Assembly: GCF_030123065.1 (NCBI RefSeq)
Contig: NZ_CP126093.1
Coordinates: 3,166,001-3,230,000 of the forward strand
Reading direction: 5' to 3'
Length of the DNA: 64,000 bases
Origin: Neobacillus sp. DY30
GTDB lineage: Bacteria > Bacillota > Bacilli > Bacillales > Cytobacillaceae
Shown here piece by piece: positions 35,139 through 44,381 of this stretch. Position numbers and translations under genes: made by a program. The notes under the pieces were generated by a model. The model was not told the origin of the DNA. It ran no database searches and was given only the letters and a program-made list of their open reading frames with translations. How positions within the stretch are numbered: position 1 is the first letter of the stretch; every line of letters starts with the position of its first letter.

Positions 35139-36155
35139 ATGAAAAAAATGAAAAAAAATACGGATAGATTAACTTCACCAGAAATAGCAAACTTGTGGAC
35201 CCATTACATACGTGAGACAATGGGTATTTGTGTGATCAAGTACATGCTAAGGACCATTCAAGACTCTGAGATAAAGAACTTTTTTCAAACTGCCCATAAA
35301 CTTGGTCAAACCCATCTAAACAAGCTGAATGAATTATTTATTCAAGAAGATTTTCCAGCTCCTAAAGGGTTTAATGAAGAAGACGTTAATTTGGGTGCTC
35401 CTCCTTTGTTTACTGATCTTTTTTGCTTAAATTATATTCATACTATGTCCATGCACGCAGCGCAGTCTTACAGCCTTGCTTTTACTCTTTCCATTCGTCA
35501 AGACATTAGAGATTTCTATTACCAATGTAATATTAACACTATGAATTTATATAACGAATCCTTGGCGATTCTTGTGAAAAAAAATCTTATTGATAAACCC
35601 CCATTGTATTCAACACCAGACAAAGTTCATTTTATCAACAATTTTGATTATGTAACGGATTTATTTGGTAATAAAAGAACCATGAATACTCTTGAATGTG
35701 GAAATATATATTTTAATTTAGAAAAAAGTGCCATTACAAAAGGATGTCTTATTGCCTTTAGACAAGTGTGTAAAGATAAAGAAGTAAGTAGGTTTCTAGA
35801 AAAGTGTATTAATGCAGCTAATAAACACATTGGCATTTTTTCGAAATTATTACTAGAAGAAGACCTTCATATACCTCGTACATTTGACTCAGAAATAACA
35901 AATTCAATTGTAGCACCCTTTTCTGATAAACTAATGTTGTTTCATTCAGGATTTTTATTTGCTGCTGCTATATCCTATTACGGTACTGCTGCGATTTACA
36001 GTATGAGAGCAGATATTGCAACGCTATGTGAAAAAGCAATTTTAGATGATCTCCTTGTTTATGGTAGTTTTGGTAAGTTAATCATTAAAAAAAATTGGAT
36101 GGAGCAACCTCCTTATGCGAATGACAGGAAAATCATAAATAACTCAATAATGTAA
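35139..36155 (+). CDS. DUF3231 family protein
   Basis: A 338-residue paralogue: RLTSPEIANLWTHYIRETMG, FGNKRTMNTLECGNIYFNLE and APFSDKLMLFHSGFLFAAAI, ending KKNWMEQPPYANDR. Divergent from the DUF3231 gene at 33863-34870. Start ATG 35139; a second in-frame ATG at 35148 has the better-spaced AGGA. The hairpin repeat at 36168 terminates it. Confidence 0.9.
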   Translation: MKKMKKNTDRLTSPEIANLWTHYIRETMGICVIKYMLRTIQDSEIKNFFQTAHKLGQTHLNKLNELFIQEDFPAPKGFNEEDVNLGAPPLFTDLFCLNYIHTMSMHAAQSYSLAFTLSIRQDIRDFYYQCNINTMNLYNESLAILVKKNLIDKPPLYSTPDKVHFINNFDYVTDLFGNKRTMNTLECGNIYFNLEKSAITKGCLIAFRQVCKDKEVSRFLEKCINAANKHIGIFSKLLLEEDLHIPRTFDSEITNSIVAPFSDKLMLFHSGFLFAAAISYYGTAAIYSMRADIATLCEKAILDDLLVYGSFGKLIIKKNWMEQPPYANDRKIINNSIM

Positions 36156-36167
36156 AAAATAGAGATA

Positions 36168-36240
36168 AAGTTGGAGCTGCCATTTTGGCAGCTCTACTTG
36201 TTCCACTAACGAACAGGATTATGTTAAAATCAGTTGAAAA
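36168..36240 (+). repeat. Composite repeat with strong terminator
   Basis: Hairpin GGAGCTGCCA, loop TTT, TGGCAGCTC, then CTACTTGTTCCACTAACGAA and CAGGATTATG. A nearly identical hairpin is at 61948. Confidence 0.85.
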
Positions 36241-36257
36241 AATAAGGATTGATTAGG

Positions 36258-36365
36258 TTGGTACATGTAAAATTTGGGGATGTTTTTGAAATTGTAACAC
36301 CTAATGGTATCGAAGGGACAAAAAGACAATCACTCTACATCAATGACAGGCGCCAACAACTGTGA
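36258..36365 (+). pseudogene. Imm26-type N-terminal fragment
   Basis: TTG start with AGG just upstream reads VHVKFGDVFEIVTPNGIEGT then KRQSLYINDRRQQL and stop. KFGDVFEIVTPNG parallels KIGDVYAIPLPNG of the Imm26 gene at 11681, so this is a remnant of about 35 codons of a normally 140-residue immunity gene. Confidence 0.5.
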
Positions 36366-36460
36366 GGAGTGGTGCTTTTTATTTTGTTTAAATCAAAAAA
36401 TAAATGATACTAAATACTCTCATTAGGAATACTAGGAACCTAAAAGGAGGTTTATAAAAA

Positions 36461-38038
36461 GTGCATGATCTAGATTTACACCATATTTTCGAACTTGGAC
36501 TGATATTGGTTATGATCGCAGCCGGTATTACTGCCATCGCCAAAAAATTAAAGCAACCTTACCCAATTGCATTAGTAATTGTTGGGACTCTTATAGGTCT
36601 TGTTAACATTCCAGCTTTGGATCCATTAAAGGAGTTTATTACAGAAGGTGAAGTTTTCAATTTTGTCATTATTACGTTGTTCTTGCCTGCATTATTAGGT
36701 GAAGCGGCTTTAAAGCTTCCCTATTCCCAATTAAAAGAGAATAAAAAGCCCATTCTTGCTCTAGCTTTTGGGGCAACTCTTTTATCCTTTCTCATTGTCG
36801 GTTTTTCAACGATGTGGCTTTTTGGTTTTTCGATTCCAACAGCGTTTGTTTTTGCGGCTTTAATGAGTGCCACTGACCCTGTAAGCGTTATATCCATTTT
36901 TAAAAGTGTGGGTGTAAACAAAAGGCTGGCAATTGTTATTGAAGGAGAAAGTTTATTTAATGATGGACTTGCGGTTGTACTTTTTAAAATTTCCGCATTT
37001 TATTTACTTACTTATATTGATCTTGGAGTTATAGGTGTAGGCCATGGGTTATGGGAATTCATTAAGGTAATCTCCCTTGGGCTAATCATTGGCGGTGCAT
37101 TAGGATATGGTTTCTCAAAATTAACCAGTTACTTTGACGATTATCCATTGGAAATCATCTTTAGTATTATTCTATTTTACGGTTCATTCATACTGGCTGA
37201 AACCGTACATGCATCAGGTGTAATTGCTGTTGTGGTTGCTGCTCTGATTTTTGGAAATTACGGAGCGAAAATTGGAATGAGCCCAACGACGAAGTTAAAT
37301 ATAAATAATTTTTGGGATGTTACAGCACTGCTAGCCAATTCAATCGTATTTCTGATGGTAGGGTTGGAGATAACCAGGATTAACTTAACAGATAAATGGG
37401 GGTTAGTTTTTCTCGCCATTTTTATCGTACTAATTGCAAGAAGCTTTGCCGTATACATAAGCCTTTTATTCATCAAGAATTTCCCAACCACTTGGAAACA
37501 CATTATCAACTGGGGAGGTCTGAAGGGGTCATTATCCATTGCTCTTGTACTAAGTCTTCCACGTAATTTTACAGGGTGGGAGGAAATCTTAATTATTGCG
37601 TTTAGTGTGGTATTGTTCTCTTTAGTGTTTCAAGGACTTTCAATAAAACCTCTATTATCGGTTTTAGGGGTTAATAAAAAGGAAGAAGGGTTTAAGGAAT
37701 ATGAAGAAATTATAGCACGGGGGCATAGATTCGAAACAGCTATAACAGAAATACAATCAGTCAGAAAAAAATTGTATATTACAGAAACAGCATCGAAAGA
37801 GATTATTACACAATACGAACAAGAACTTTTAGTATTACAGAACAAAATGGAGATAATTTTTGAGAAACATCCCAATCTAAAAAAAATACAACAAACCATC
37901 TTACAAAAATATGCATTATACGCACAACACGAAGCCATTGAAAAGTTGGAAAAAGAGGATATTATTTCAAATGAAGTAGCAGAAAACGAACACAACGAAA
38001 TTACTGACAAGCTAGTGAAATTAGAAGATTTACCCTAA
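36461..38038 (+). CDS. Na+/H+ antiporter, CPA1 (NhaP) type
   Basis: A 525-residue transporter with about 12 N-terminal membrane helices (to about residue 400) and a charged cytosolic tail of about 120 residues. The ion-binding region ATDPVSVISIFKSVGVNKRL and GESLFNDGLAVVLFK with its Asn-Asp pair is the CPA1 signature. It exchanges Na+ or K+ for H+ in pH and salt homeostasis. GTG start with AAAGGAGG. It stands next to potassium transport genes, suggesting an ion-homeostasis cluster. Confidence 0.93.
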   Translation: MHDLDLHHIFELGLILVMIAAGITAIAKKLKQPYPIALVIVGTLIGLVNIPALDPLKEFITEGEVFNFVIITLFLPALLGEAALKLPYSQLKENKKPILALAFGATLLSFLIVGFSTMWLFGFSIPTAFVFAALMSATDPVSVISIFKSVGVNKRLAIVIEGESLFNDGLAVVLFKISAFYLLTYIDLGVIGVGHGLWEFIKVISLGLIIGGALGYGFSKLTSYFDDYPLEIIFSIILFYGSFILAETVHASGVIAVVVAALIFGNYGAKIGMSPTTKLNINNFWDVTALLANSIVFLMVGLEITRINLTDKWGLVFLAIFIVLIARSFAVYISLLFIKNFPTTWKHIINWGGLKGSLSIALVLSLPRNFTGWEEILIIAFSVVLFSLVFQGLSIKPLLSVLGVNKKEEGFKEYEEIIARGHRFETAITEIQSVRKKLYITETASKEIITQYEQELLVLQNKMEIIFEKHPNLKKIQQTILQKYALYAQHEAIEKLEKEDIISNEVAENEHNEITDKLVKLEDLP

Positions 38039-38306
38039 TATGTCGAATAAATCCCTAGTACATTAGCTAGTTGGGGAAATATGTATTTTATTTCGTTACT
38101 GGAGAATCGTCACCTTTTCTGCTTACTACAAATTCAATTTATAAACGTTAAACCTTGAGTGAACCATAATGAGAGAGTATGCATGATTCTTTTGGCGGTA
38201 TAATTTTTTATAAAAACCCTTTTAGACCTTATATCTATTCAGTACCTCTTTTTGGTGTTATAGATATAACATTTTTTACCTAGTTATTTAAGGGAGAGTT
38301 TATATT

Positions 38307-38819
38307 ATGAAATTGTTTAAAAGAAACATGTGTAACAGGGTTGGCTGTTGTGGATACGGGAACAACCTTTACTTTATTTGGAGAAATTGTTCTCCTCTGT
38401 TTGATTCAGATTGGTGGTTGGGGATTTATGACCACAGGAATTTTTATGTTTATTATCTTAGGTAAGAAAATTGGATTAAAGGAACGTTTGTTACTGCAGG
38501 ATTCATTAAACGTATTTACACTTGCAGGAGTAGTACAATTATAGGTTAATAAAAAGAAAATCATAAAATAAAGATGATTGCAGTAACAACTCCAAAAGAT
38601 GCAGAAATAAGTAAAATTCTCATTGAAACAATTTCTGCCTTTGCCACTGTTGGTTTATCAGCAGGTTTAACTTCTGATCTTTCACCAGAAGGAAGGATAT
38701 TGATTACCATCATGATGTTTATTGGGAGGCTTGGTCCTTTAACCATGGCTTTTGCTCTTTTGAATACTCGCAAAGAATCCAAGGTGAGATATGCTGAAGA
38801 AAAAATATTAATTGGATAG
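38307..38819 (+). pseudogene. KtrB/KtrD potassium transporter remnant
   Basis: An ATG at 38307 with AGGGAGAG begins a broken frame. 38341-38544 encodes VDTGTTFTLFGEIVLLCLIQ and KKIGLKERLLLQDSLNVFT (N-terminal third of a TrkH/KtrB subunit). 38574-38819 encodes the last third (FATVGLSAGLTSDLSPEGRI, FIGRLGPLTMAFAL, ending EEKILIG). The middle of about 250 residues is deleted and the front is frameshifted. Upstream at about 38230-38275 is a 9-bp stem (TTATATCTA/TAGATATAA) of unknown role. Confidence 0.8.
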
Positions 38820-38839
38820 GGAAAGCAGAGATAAAGAAT

Positions 38840-39856
38840 CTATTCAGTAATCACAACTGCAAGGTCATCATGTTGAATGACAAAATCACCTGGAGGATTA
38901 ACATGAGTTTTCTCTCCTCTTTTTATACCAACTAACATTTTATTTTTTTTAAAAAAAAGATTACATGCCTCATAAAATTGTTTGCCAACTATCCCATCGA
39001 CAGGTTCACAGGTTAAGAGGTGGTGGTTATCAGAATCACGAATTACGTTCAAGATGGAAACCATGGTAGAGTGAGATTCGAGACTGTTAAGTATAAGAGA
39101 GCTTGTAAGGACATTGGATTGGATAATCTCATCTGCTCCTGCTCTTCTTGCATTGTCCACTTGTTCAGAGGTAAGAATCTCTGCGATGCAGCGAATAGTT
39201 GGGTGTGTTCCTTTTATCGCTAACAAGGTAATAATAGTATTCATGTCTGCATACAATTCGTTTTTATTTTGATCAGCAGTTATCACTACACATTGTGCTT
39301 GTTGAATGTTTGCCTTTAATAAAATGTCGTCTAAATTGGCACGACCTTTTATAAAATGTACATTTTTGTATTCAGTTGGCATAGCTTCCAATGTTTCATC
39401 AATAAGAACCACTTTTTTAGATTGATTCTTTTTATACATGGAAGCAATCAATTCTTTGGACCGTTCATTCCATCCGATTATTATCATGTGTTGATTCCCC
39501 TTAAAAAAGAGTTTTCCTTCAATATAGGCTGCTTGCATTGTTACAGCAACTGTAGCCAAGCTAACAAAGTAAGACGAGACTATAGCAATCCCTACTACCA
39601 TAAGGATAATTCCTGTAATTCTTCCCGCAACTGTTTCTGGAACATAATCCCCATATCCAATAGTTGCTGTTGTAACAACTGCCCACCAAATTCCATCAAA
39701 AACAGTAGGGAAGTTATTTGGTTCTATTAAATGAATGATGTATCCAAAGATTATTATAATGAATGAAGCTAACAAAAAAATTCTTACGACAACGGGTAGT
39801 CGTAAAAACTTACCTAACCAATGCTGGATCATCTTTTCCCACCTCATAAAATTCAT
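38840..39856 (-). CDS. Two-helix potassium channel with RCK domain
   Basis: A 338-residue protein. TM1 is at about 22-44, the pore loop carries the selectivity filter TTATIGYGD (residues about 62-70), and TM2 at 77-103. It is followed by a TrkA-N/RCK domain (HMIIIGWNERSKELIASMYK, VVLIDETLEAMPTEYKNVHF) and a TrkA-C-like end (FVIQHDDLAVVITE). Ligand-gated K+ flux across the membrane, as in MthK or YugO. Convergent with the Ktr remnant. Confidence 0.92.
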   Translation of the reverse strand: MNFMRWEKMIQHWLGKFLRLPVVVRIFLLASFIIIIFGYIIHLIEPNNFPTVFDGIWWAVVTTATIGYGDYVPETVAGRITGIILMVVGIAIVSSYFVSLATVAVTMQAAYIEGKLFFKGNQHMIIIGWNERSKELIASMYKKNQSKKVVLIDETLEAMPTEYKNVHFIKGRANLDDILLKANIQQAQCVVITADQNKNELYADMNTIITLLAIKGTHPTIRCIAEILTSEQVDNARRAGADEIIQSNVLTSSLILNSLESHSTMVSILNVIRDSDNHHLLTCEPVDGIVGKQFYEACNLFFKKNKMLVGIKRGEKTHVNPPGDFVIQHDDLAVVITE

Positions 39857-40353
39857 TCACACTTCATTATTTCCGAATTTTCCATTATGCATAATAACAA
39901 AGTTGATATGTTTTGAAATACATTTTATTAATACCGGTAAAAGGTTTTAATTAATTAAAATCTAATTTGTTGATTATGGTAATGAATGATTTATTTATTG
40001 GCAAAATATATGGTATGAATTAGCAACTGGGGGAAATCGGTATCAGGAGCCAGCCTTTTTTAGTTTCTATTTTTCGACATTTTTCTGCGTTCTAAGAAGT
40101 GTAAAAAATACATAAAAGATTCGAATCATAAAATGTTTGTTGATTTTATTGACTTTACCATTCATTAGCCGTTGCTAGAGAGTATATTAATTTTTATTAA
40201 GTTGAGAATTTGTCAAATCTTGACCTTTTTTTTAGCTTTATTAATTTTTGAATTATTTGTAAAATATAAAAAAGTCAAATAACATTTGTAGAATATCGAA
40301 ATGAAATTGGATTTATTAGTTAAGTGAGAATTATAAAAAGGGGAAAGATCAAA
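39857..40353. other. Gene-poor AT-rich gap
   Basis: About 500 bases without a supported gene. A short hairpin-like stretch GGTATCAGGAGCCAGCC with TTTTTTAG lies at about 40040-40065. The rest is AT-rich with no clear repeat copy, promoter or coding frame. Confidence 0.5.
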
Positions 40354-40488
40354 ATGTACAAGTATACAATCTATGTAACACATAACGGTAAAGTTTATCA
40401 AACCAACGTAATCGCTACAAAAAACCAAACAGAAGAAGAAGTTTATCGTATAGCAAAGGAACAAGTTCTTAAACAATGGGATAATTAA
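40354..40488 (+). CDS. BA3454-family stress-response miniprotein
   Basis: A 44-residue protein, MYKYTIYVTHNGKVYQTNVI then ATKNQTEEEVYRIAKEQVLK, with RBS AAAGGGG. Sequence and size match what I recall as the BA3454 stress-response family of Bacillus: a beta hairpin followed by a helix. Role beyond stress association unknown. Confidence 0.75.
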   Translation: MYKYTIYVTHNGKVYQTNVIATKNQTEEEVYRIAKEQVLKQWDN

Positions 40489-40654
40489 ATTAGGGATCCT
40501 GGGATTAAAAGGATTCGAAATGGAATTTCAACTTGAAGAATAGATTATTGGATAGCTCCCTTTATCTGAATATCCCCCTACCAATAGCGGCTTGGGCGGA
40601 TTTTATGAAAAATACTAATCATATATAAATATAATAAGAGGAGTTGGTGGGTAT

Positions 40655-40813
40655 ATGATGAATACTAATAACCTTACTATAGAGGAGTTGGAAAGACGTA
40701 TAGCTCATTTTGAGGAACGTCTTACGGATTTTATTATTACAGACGAACAAAGAGAGTTAATCAAAGAATGCTTAAGGGAACTAAAGAACGCTAAAGAGCG
40801 CAAGGCTTCCTAA
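40655..40813 (+). CDS. Small coiled helical protein
   Basis: A 52-residue charged helical protein (LTIEELERRIAHFEERLTDF then TDEQRELIKECLRELKNAKE). RBS GGTGGG; ATG 40655 or 40658. Heptad-like spacing suggests a coiled coil or dimer. No family recognised. Confidence 0.6.
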   Translation: MMNTNNLTIEELERRIAHFEERLTDFIITDEQRELIKECLRELKNAKERKAS

Positions 40814-40904
40814 ACCTTTTCAATAAAATAATCCAAATAAATTAAGTAATAGAAGTTCCAATACCATCACTTTCGTGTTTAGCTTACTTCTTCTGTTCTG
40901 CAAA

Positions 40905-41030
40905 ATCCTTCGGGTAATAGAGTGCGTTACGGTGTTATTGAACTTATGGGTTCAAAAGTGGAACTTGGGGCTGCCATCAAAGGCAGCTTTTGTTATTGAG
41001 CCAATGGGGCAGATTAGTGGACTAAGAGGG
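40905..41030 (+). repeat. Composite repeat, full copy
   Basis: CGGGTAATAGAGTGCG start, hairpin GGGGCTGCCATCAAAGGCAG with TTTTGTTATTG, then GAGCCAATGGGGCAGATTAG and TGGACTAAGAGG. Same hairpin sequence as at 23715. Confidence 0.75.
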
Positions 41031-41050
41031 GTAAAAATCCAGCTTTCTTT

Positions 41051-41082
41051 TTACGTCGCATTTGAACCAAAATGCGACGTAA
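41051..41082. other. Isolated perfect 13-bp inverted repeat
   Basis: TTACGTCGCATTT (41051-41063), six-base loop, AAATGCGACGTAA (41070-41082). T-run precedes rather than follows, so it is not an ordinary terminator; it may be a binding site or RNA hairpin. Confidence 0.65.
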
Positions 41083-41119
41083 GTTGGTTGAAAGTGAATA
41101 TGCTAAAAAAAGAGAATTC

Positions 41120-41168
41120 ACGCAGGGTTACTCTTCTTCAACTAAAGGTGCAGTTTAGTGCAAGAAGG
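41120..41168 (+). repeat. Composite repeat, single unit
   Basis: CTCTTCTTCAACTAAAGGTG and CAGTTTAGTGCAAGAAGGAT, inverted halves. Confidence 0.8.
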
Positions 41169-41225
41169 ATTAAGGGTTTTACATAACGAATAAGTTTGAT
41201 TTAAAAGATATAATTTATCTCAGGT

Positions 41226-41258
41226 AGTTCGCTTAATACGAAGCGAACTTATTTTTTT
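41226..41258 (+). terminator. Intrinsic terminator
   Basis: AGTTCGCTT, loop AATACG, AAGCGAACT, then TATTTTTTT. It stands upstream of the gene at 41311 with no full gene before it, so it could be an attenuator in that gene's leader. Confidence 0.85.
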
Positions 41259-41310
41259 GGAGGTAATTGGAAATTTTATGTTCAAATAAATTTAAAAAAG
41301 GGGGAGTAAT

Positions 41311-41814
41311 GTGAGTAAAAAGCAGAAAACCATTTTTGTTGTTTCATTATTGGTAAACGCACTTTTAATAGTTTGTTTGGTTATTGGATACATGAAAATG
41401 AGTTTAGTTCATAAAGAATTATTTTACTCAGAAGTGCAATATAAACTAGTTGAACTTGATGGTCTAGTAGAATATCAAAAAAAGAATGATTGGTCTGAAC
41501 CCAACTTAGTTACAACTCAATTAGGTGATGTTTTAAATGGATTAGATGTAGCAACTAATAATGGTAAATACTCAGGTTGGCTTTCAAACGATGAGCGAAT
41601 GACTATGGAGTGTCTGGATAATGCGTTAAGACAATATCCTCACGATGAATTGTATAAATTCAGGGTATTAACGCAGAGTGACAAAAATGATTTTGAAGAT
41701 TTACAATCAAAACTTCAAAATGTGGGTTTTGGAATGAATATGACAATCAACAACGATTGGAAATCCTTCATCGATAAGTCAGGAAAACTGTTGGCTCTTT
41801 TAGAGAATAATTAA
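41311..41814 (+). CDS. Membrane-anchored extracytoplasmic protein
   Basis: A 167-residue protein with one N-terminal membrane helix (residues about 8-29) and a soluble helical domain predicted outside the cell (KYSGWLSNDERMTMECLDNA, HDELYKFRVLTQSDKNDFED). GTG start with GGGGGAG. The terminator at 41852 follows. No family recognised. Confidence 0.7.
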   Translation: MSKKQKTIFVVSLLVNALLIVCLVIGYMKMSLVHKELFYSEVQYKLVELDGLVEYQKKNDWSEPNLVTTQLGDVLNGLDVATNNGKYSGWLSNDERMTMECLDNALRQYPHDELYKFRVLTQSDKNDFEDLQSKLQNVGFGMNMTINNDWKSFIDKSGKLLALLENN

Positions 41815-41851
41815 GTAGCTATTTATATTGCTGATTATAATGTTAATATTG

Positions 41852-41887
41852 AAAAAAAAGGTGTGCAATTCGCACTCCTTTTTTTAC
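41852..41887 (+). terminator. Intrinsic terminator
   Basis: AAAAAAAAGGTGTGC pairs with CGCACTCCTTTTTTT around AATT. Ends the gene at 41311-41814. A degenerate inverted-orientation repeat motif (CGAACCCGTTAGTTG) follows at about 41918-41945. Confidence 0.85.
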
Positions 41888-42013
41888 TGTTATTTTAACT
41901 TTTCTCCCCATCAACCGAACCCGTTAGTTGTCGATTCAATGCTCTTTTTAATGGAATGATTGAGCCAGTAAACAAATGGATAAGGGCACTTTGTGAAGGG
42001 TTGTACTTAAACT

Positions 42014-42305
42014 AAACCAGCTAACAGTTTGTAAACATTTTCCAATAAAGAGTTTAATAATCTCATGATATACTAAAAATGTTCACGCCAAATAACCTTC
42101 CTAAATTCTCTTTTTGGAAGGTTTTTGTTGTATTTAGTTAGATATAGGTCCTATGCTACATGTTTATACAAGTAGGGGGGTGAACAGTTTAGCTGACGGG
42201 ATCTAGTAGTCCCACGGGGGCGACGTTCTACCCCGGCTACCGTTATAATAAAACCATATAAACAATGGTCAACCAGAAATATATCTTGCTGACCTCATAA
42301 TACGA
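42014..42305 (-). mobile_element. Type-1 IS110 deletion derivative (MITE-like)
   Basis: The first about 150 bp match 9915-10053 and the last about 140 bp match 11396-11539, joined at GCTACATG; the entire transposase gene (about 1.34 kb) is missing. The flanks TTGTACTTAAACTAA and GAACGGGCGCTTTA rebuild a repeat left motif (ACTAACGGGCGC), so it occupies the same site type as the full element. It retains the end with AGCTGACGGG but lacks the AACCAGC loop proximal to the transposase. Confidence 0.88.
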
Positions 42306-42375
42306 ACGGGCGCTTTACTGGAATAGGACTATAGAGATGATCAAACTTTTTTATAAAAGATGATTCAATAAATAG

Positions 42376-42435
42376 AGAAAGAGCGTGTTTTAATCAATCT
42401 CTTTTTCAAAACACGCTCTTTCTTTTCTTTATAAG
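42376..42435. terminator. Bidirectional terminator after oatA
   Basis: AAAGAGCGTGTTTT pairs with AAAACACGCTCTTT, 14 bp, with A-rich and T-rich flanks. Ends the minus-strand oatA-like gene. Confidence 0.9.
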
Positions 42436-42461
42436 GTTATTAGTATCAATTTGATCAAACA

Positions 42462-44381
42462 TTATTCTAAAGCTATATGAATGATAGATTGGTTGATGAG
42501 GTCTGTTAAGGCTTCAATTCCTTTTGGCAACAAATGGACACCGTCTGCTGCAAAATATTCTGGATGGTCAATAGCTTCAGAATGCCAATCAACCAACGTA
42601 ACATTCTCATACTCTTGAGATTTTTTATATAATGCTTGATTCACGTTGTCTTCCCATGAGCGCGGTACACGGGTATTGACTAAATAAATATGAGCCTGCG
42701 AGAAAGCGCTGAGTAATGTGTCCATTTGATGATTAGTAAAATAACCATTTGTCCCCAGTTGAATGATGACTGCTTTATTTGGATGATTAAAATCTGCATA
42801 ACCAGGGGCTAATTTGATAGCCTGTGAAACTTGTCTGCCAATTTTTGCATCAATCGTTATGTCAGGAAATAATTCTTGCAAGCTTGGAGCAATATCTATC
42901 ATAACAGAATCTCCAATGGCCAGTATTCCCGTATACGGTTGATTTAGAGATATTTCATTTGTATCATTTTTCTCCTTTTGGGTTGTTTCTTTGTTCTGTT
43001 CGGTTCCTTGTATAAAATCTTCGCCATGATCTTGATCGGAAGGATTTTTCTCGGATGCAGTGCTTTCCTGATTCGTATCGTTATTTTTACTGCCGGAAGA
43101 CGCTTCACCCTTTATTTTTATATTAGCTGGATATGACGCCATTGCATACTTATGTTCTTCACCTTCTACCACACCCGTGATCCCGGTAATAAACACCAGA
43201 AGGGCTAAAGGGATGAGCCCCGTTACTATTTTTCTGCCAAAAGAAAAGCTACTCCACTTTATCCTATTGATGACAAAGTACCTCAGAAAAAATGATCGGA
43301 ATCCATGTTTTCGAATCGGCATTTCAATAATACGATAAGACAGTTCCGCAATGATGAATGTAATGGCTAGTTGCAAACCGACACGCCAGTATGCAGGATT
43401 TCCTATTTCATAAACGGGAGTGCTAATCACGATCACTGGGTAATGCCAAAGGTAGATTCCGTAAGATCTTGTACCTATCCAGCGTAGAGGTTTCCAAGCG
43501 AGTAATTTCCCTAAAAAGCTTGCTGGATGACAAACACAAGCGATCAGGATCGCAGCATTCATACAAATCAGGACCATGCCTCCTCTGTACAAAAACACCT
43601 GATATTCATCTACAAACAATACGAAAAAAATGAAGATGACCAATGAAATGATACTTGTTATATTCAGTGTATTGTGAAGCTTGACAGAAAGCTTTTTGGA
43701 CGAGAGTCTCTTCATTGGCCAAACAAGAGCCAACCAGCAGCCAATCAACAGTTCAAATGAACGGGTATCGGTCCCATAGTAAACACGACTGGGATCTGTC
43801 CCGGGTTCATAAAGCAGACCCATTAACATGGCAGAACAGATTGCACCGCTAAAGACATAAATCGCAAACTTGCTTTGCTTATTACATATGTATAGACCAA
43901 TTGCCAACACAATCGGCCAAATGATATAAAATTGCTCCTCTATTGCTAATGACCATAAATTCTTCAATGGTGAAGGGGAGCCAAAACTATCAAAATATGA
44001 AACTTCATGAAAGATAAACCACCAATTGCTTGTATAAAAAATAGAAGAAAGTGCATCTCCTCTTACTGTATGAAGAAGTTCTTTGTTAAATAATGTCACC
44101 CAAACGATAGTAACCAAAATCATAACATATGCTGCTGGAAGTAGACGCTGCATCCGTCCAATCCAAAAATCACGCAAATTAATTGTAAATCGCTGTCCTT
44201 GTGCCGGCAACATAATAGACGTGATTAAGTATCCTGATAAAACAAAAAAGATATTTACTCCGAGGAACCCTCCTCTAGCCCAGCTGAAGTTAAAATGGTA
44301 AGCCATGACAAATAGTACTGCTAAAGCTCTAAGTCCATCCAATCCATGGATATAACGGTGATTTTGTGTCTTGCCTGACAT
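42462..44381 (-). CDS. oatA: Peptidoglycan O-acetyltransferase (OatA-like)
   Basis: A 639-residue protein. An acyltransferase-3 domain with about ten or eleven membrane helices (residues about 12-400; RYIHGLDGLRALAVLFVMAY, RGGFLGVNIFFVLSGYLITS, LWSLAIEEQFYIIWP) is followed by a low-complexity linker rich in Glu, Lys, Asn (about 425-475) and an extracellular SGNH esterase-like domain: GDSVMIDIAPS with the nucleophile Ser near residue 489, GTNGYF, and DGVHLLPKG with the Asp-His pair. It adds acetyl groups to muramic acid and blocks lysozyme. RBS GGAGGAG. Divergent from sigV-rsiV. Confidence 0.92.
   Translation of the reverse strand: MSGKTQNHRYIHGLDGLRALAVLFVMAYHFNFSWARGGFLGVNIFFVLSGYLITSIMLPAQGQRFTINLRDFWIGRMQRLLPAAYVMILVTIVWVTLFNKELLHTVRGDALSSIFYTSNWWFIFHEVSYFDSFGSPSPLKNLWSLAIEEQFYIIWPIVLAIGLYICNKQSKFAIYVFSGAICSAMLMGLLYEPGTDPSRVYYGTDTRSFELLIGCWLALVWPMKRLSSKKLSVKLHNTLNITSIISLVIFIFFVLFVDEYQVFLYRGGMVLICMNAAILIACVCHPASFLGKLLAWKPLRWIGTRSYGIYLWHYPVIVISTPVYEIGNPAYWRVGLQLAITFIIAELSYRIIEMPIRKHGFRSFFLRYFVINRIKWSSFSFGRKIVTGLIPLALLVFITGITGVVEGEEHKYAMASYPANIKIKGEASSGSKNNDTNQESTASEKNPSDQDHGEDFIQGTEQNKETTQKEKNDTNEISLNQPYTGILAIGDSVMIDIAPSLQELFPDITIDAKIGRQVSQAIKLAPGYADFNHPNKAVIIQLGTNGYFTNHQMDTLLSAFSQAHIYLVNTRVPRSWEDNVNQALYKKSQEYENVTLVDWHSEAIDHPEYFAADGVHLLPKGIEALTDLINQSIIHIALE

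Noticed and set aside
38200..38306. c-di-AMP (ydaO) riboswitch before the Ktr remnant
   Set aside because: Only one short AT-rich stem is visible; the conserved ydaO core could not be found.
40875..41186. 103-codon frame across two repeat copies
   Set aside because: It is made almost entirely of repeat and hairpin sequence; no RBS.
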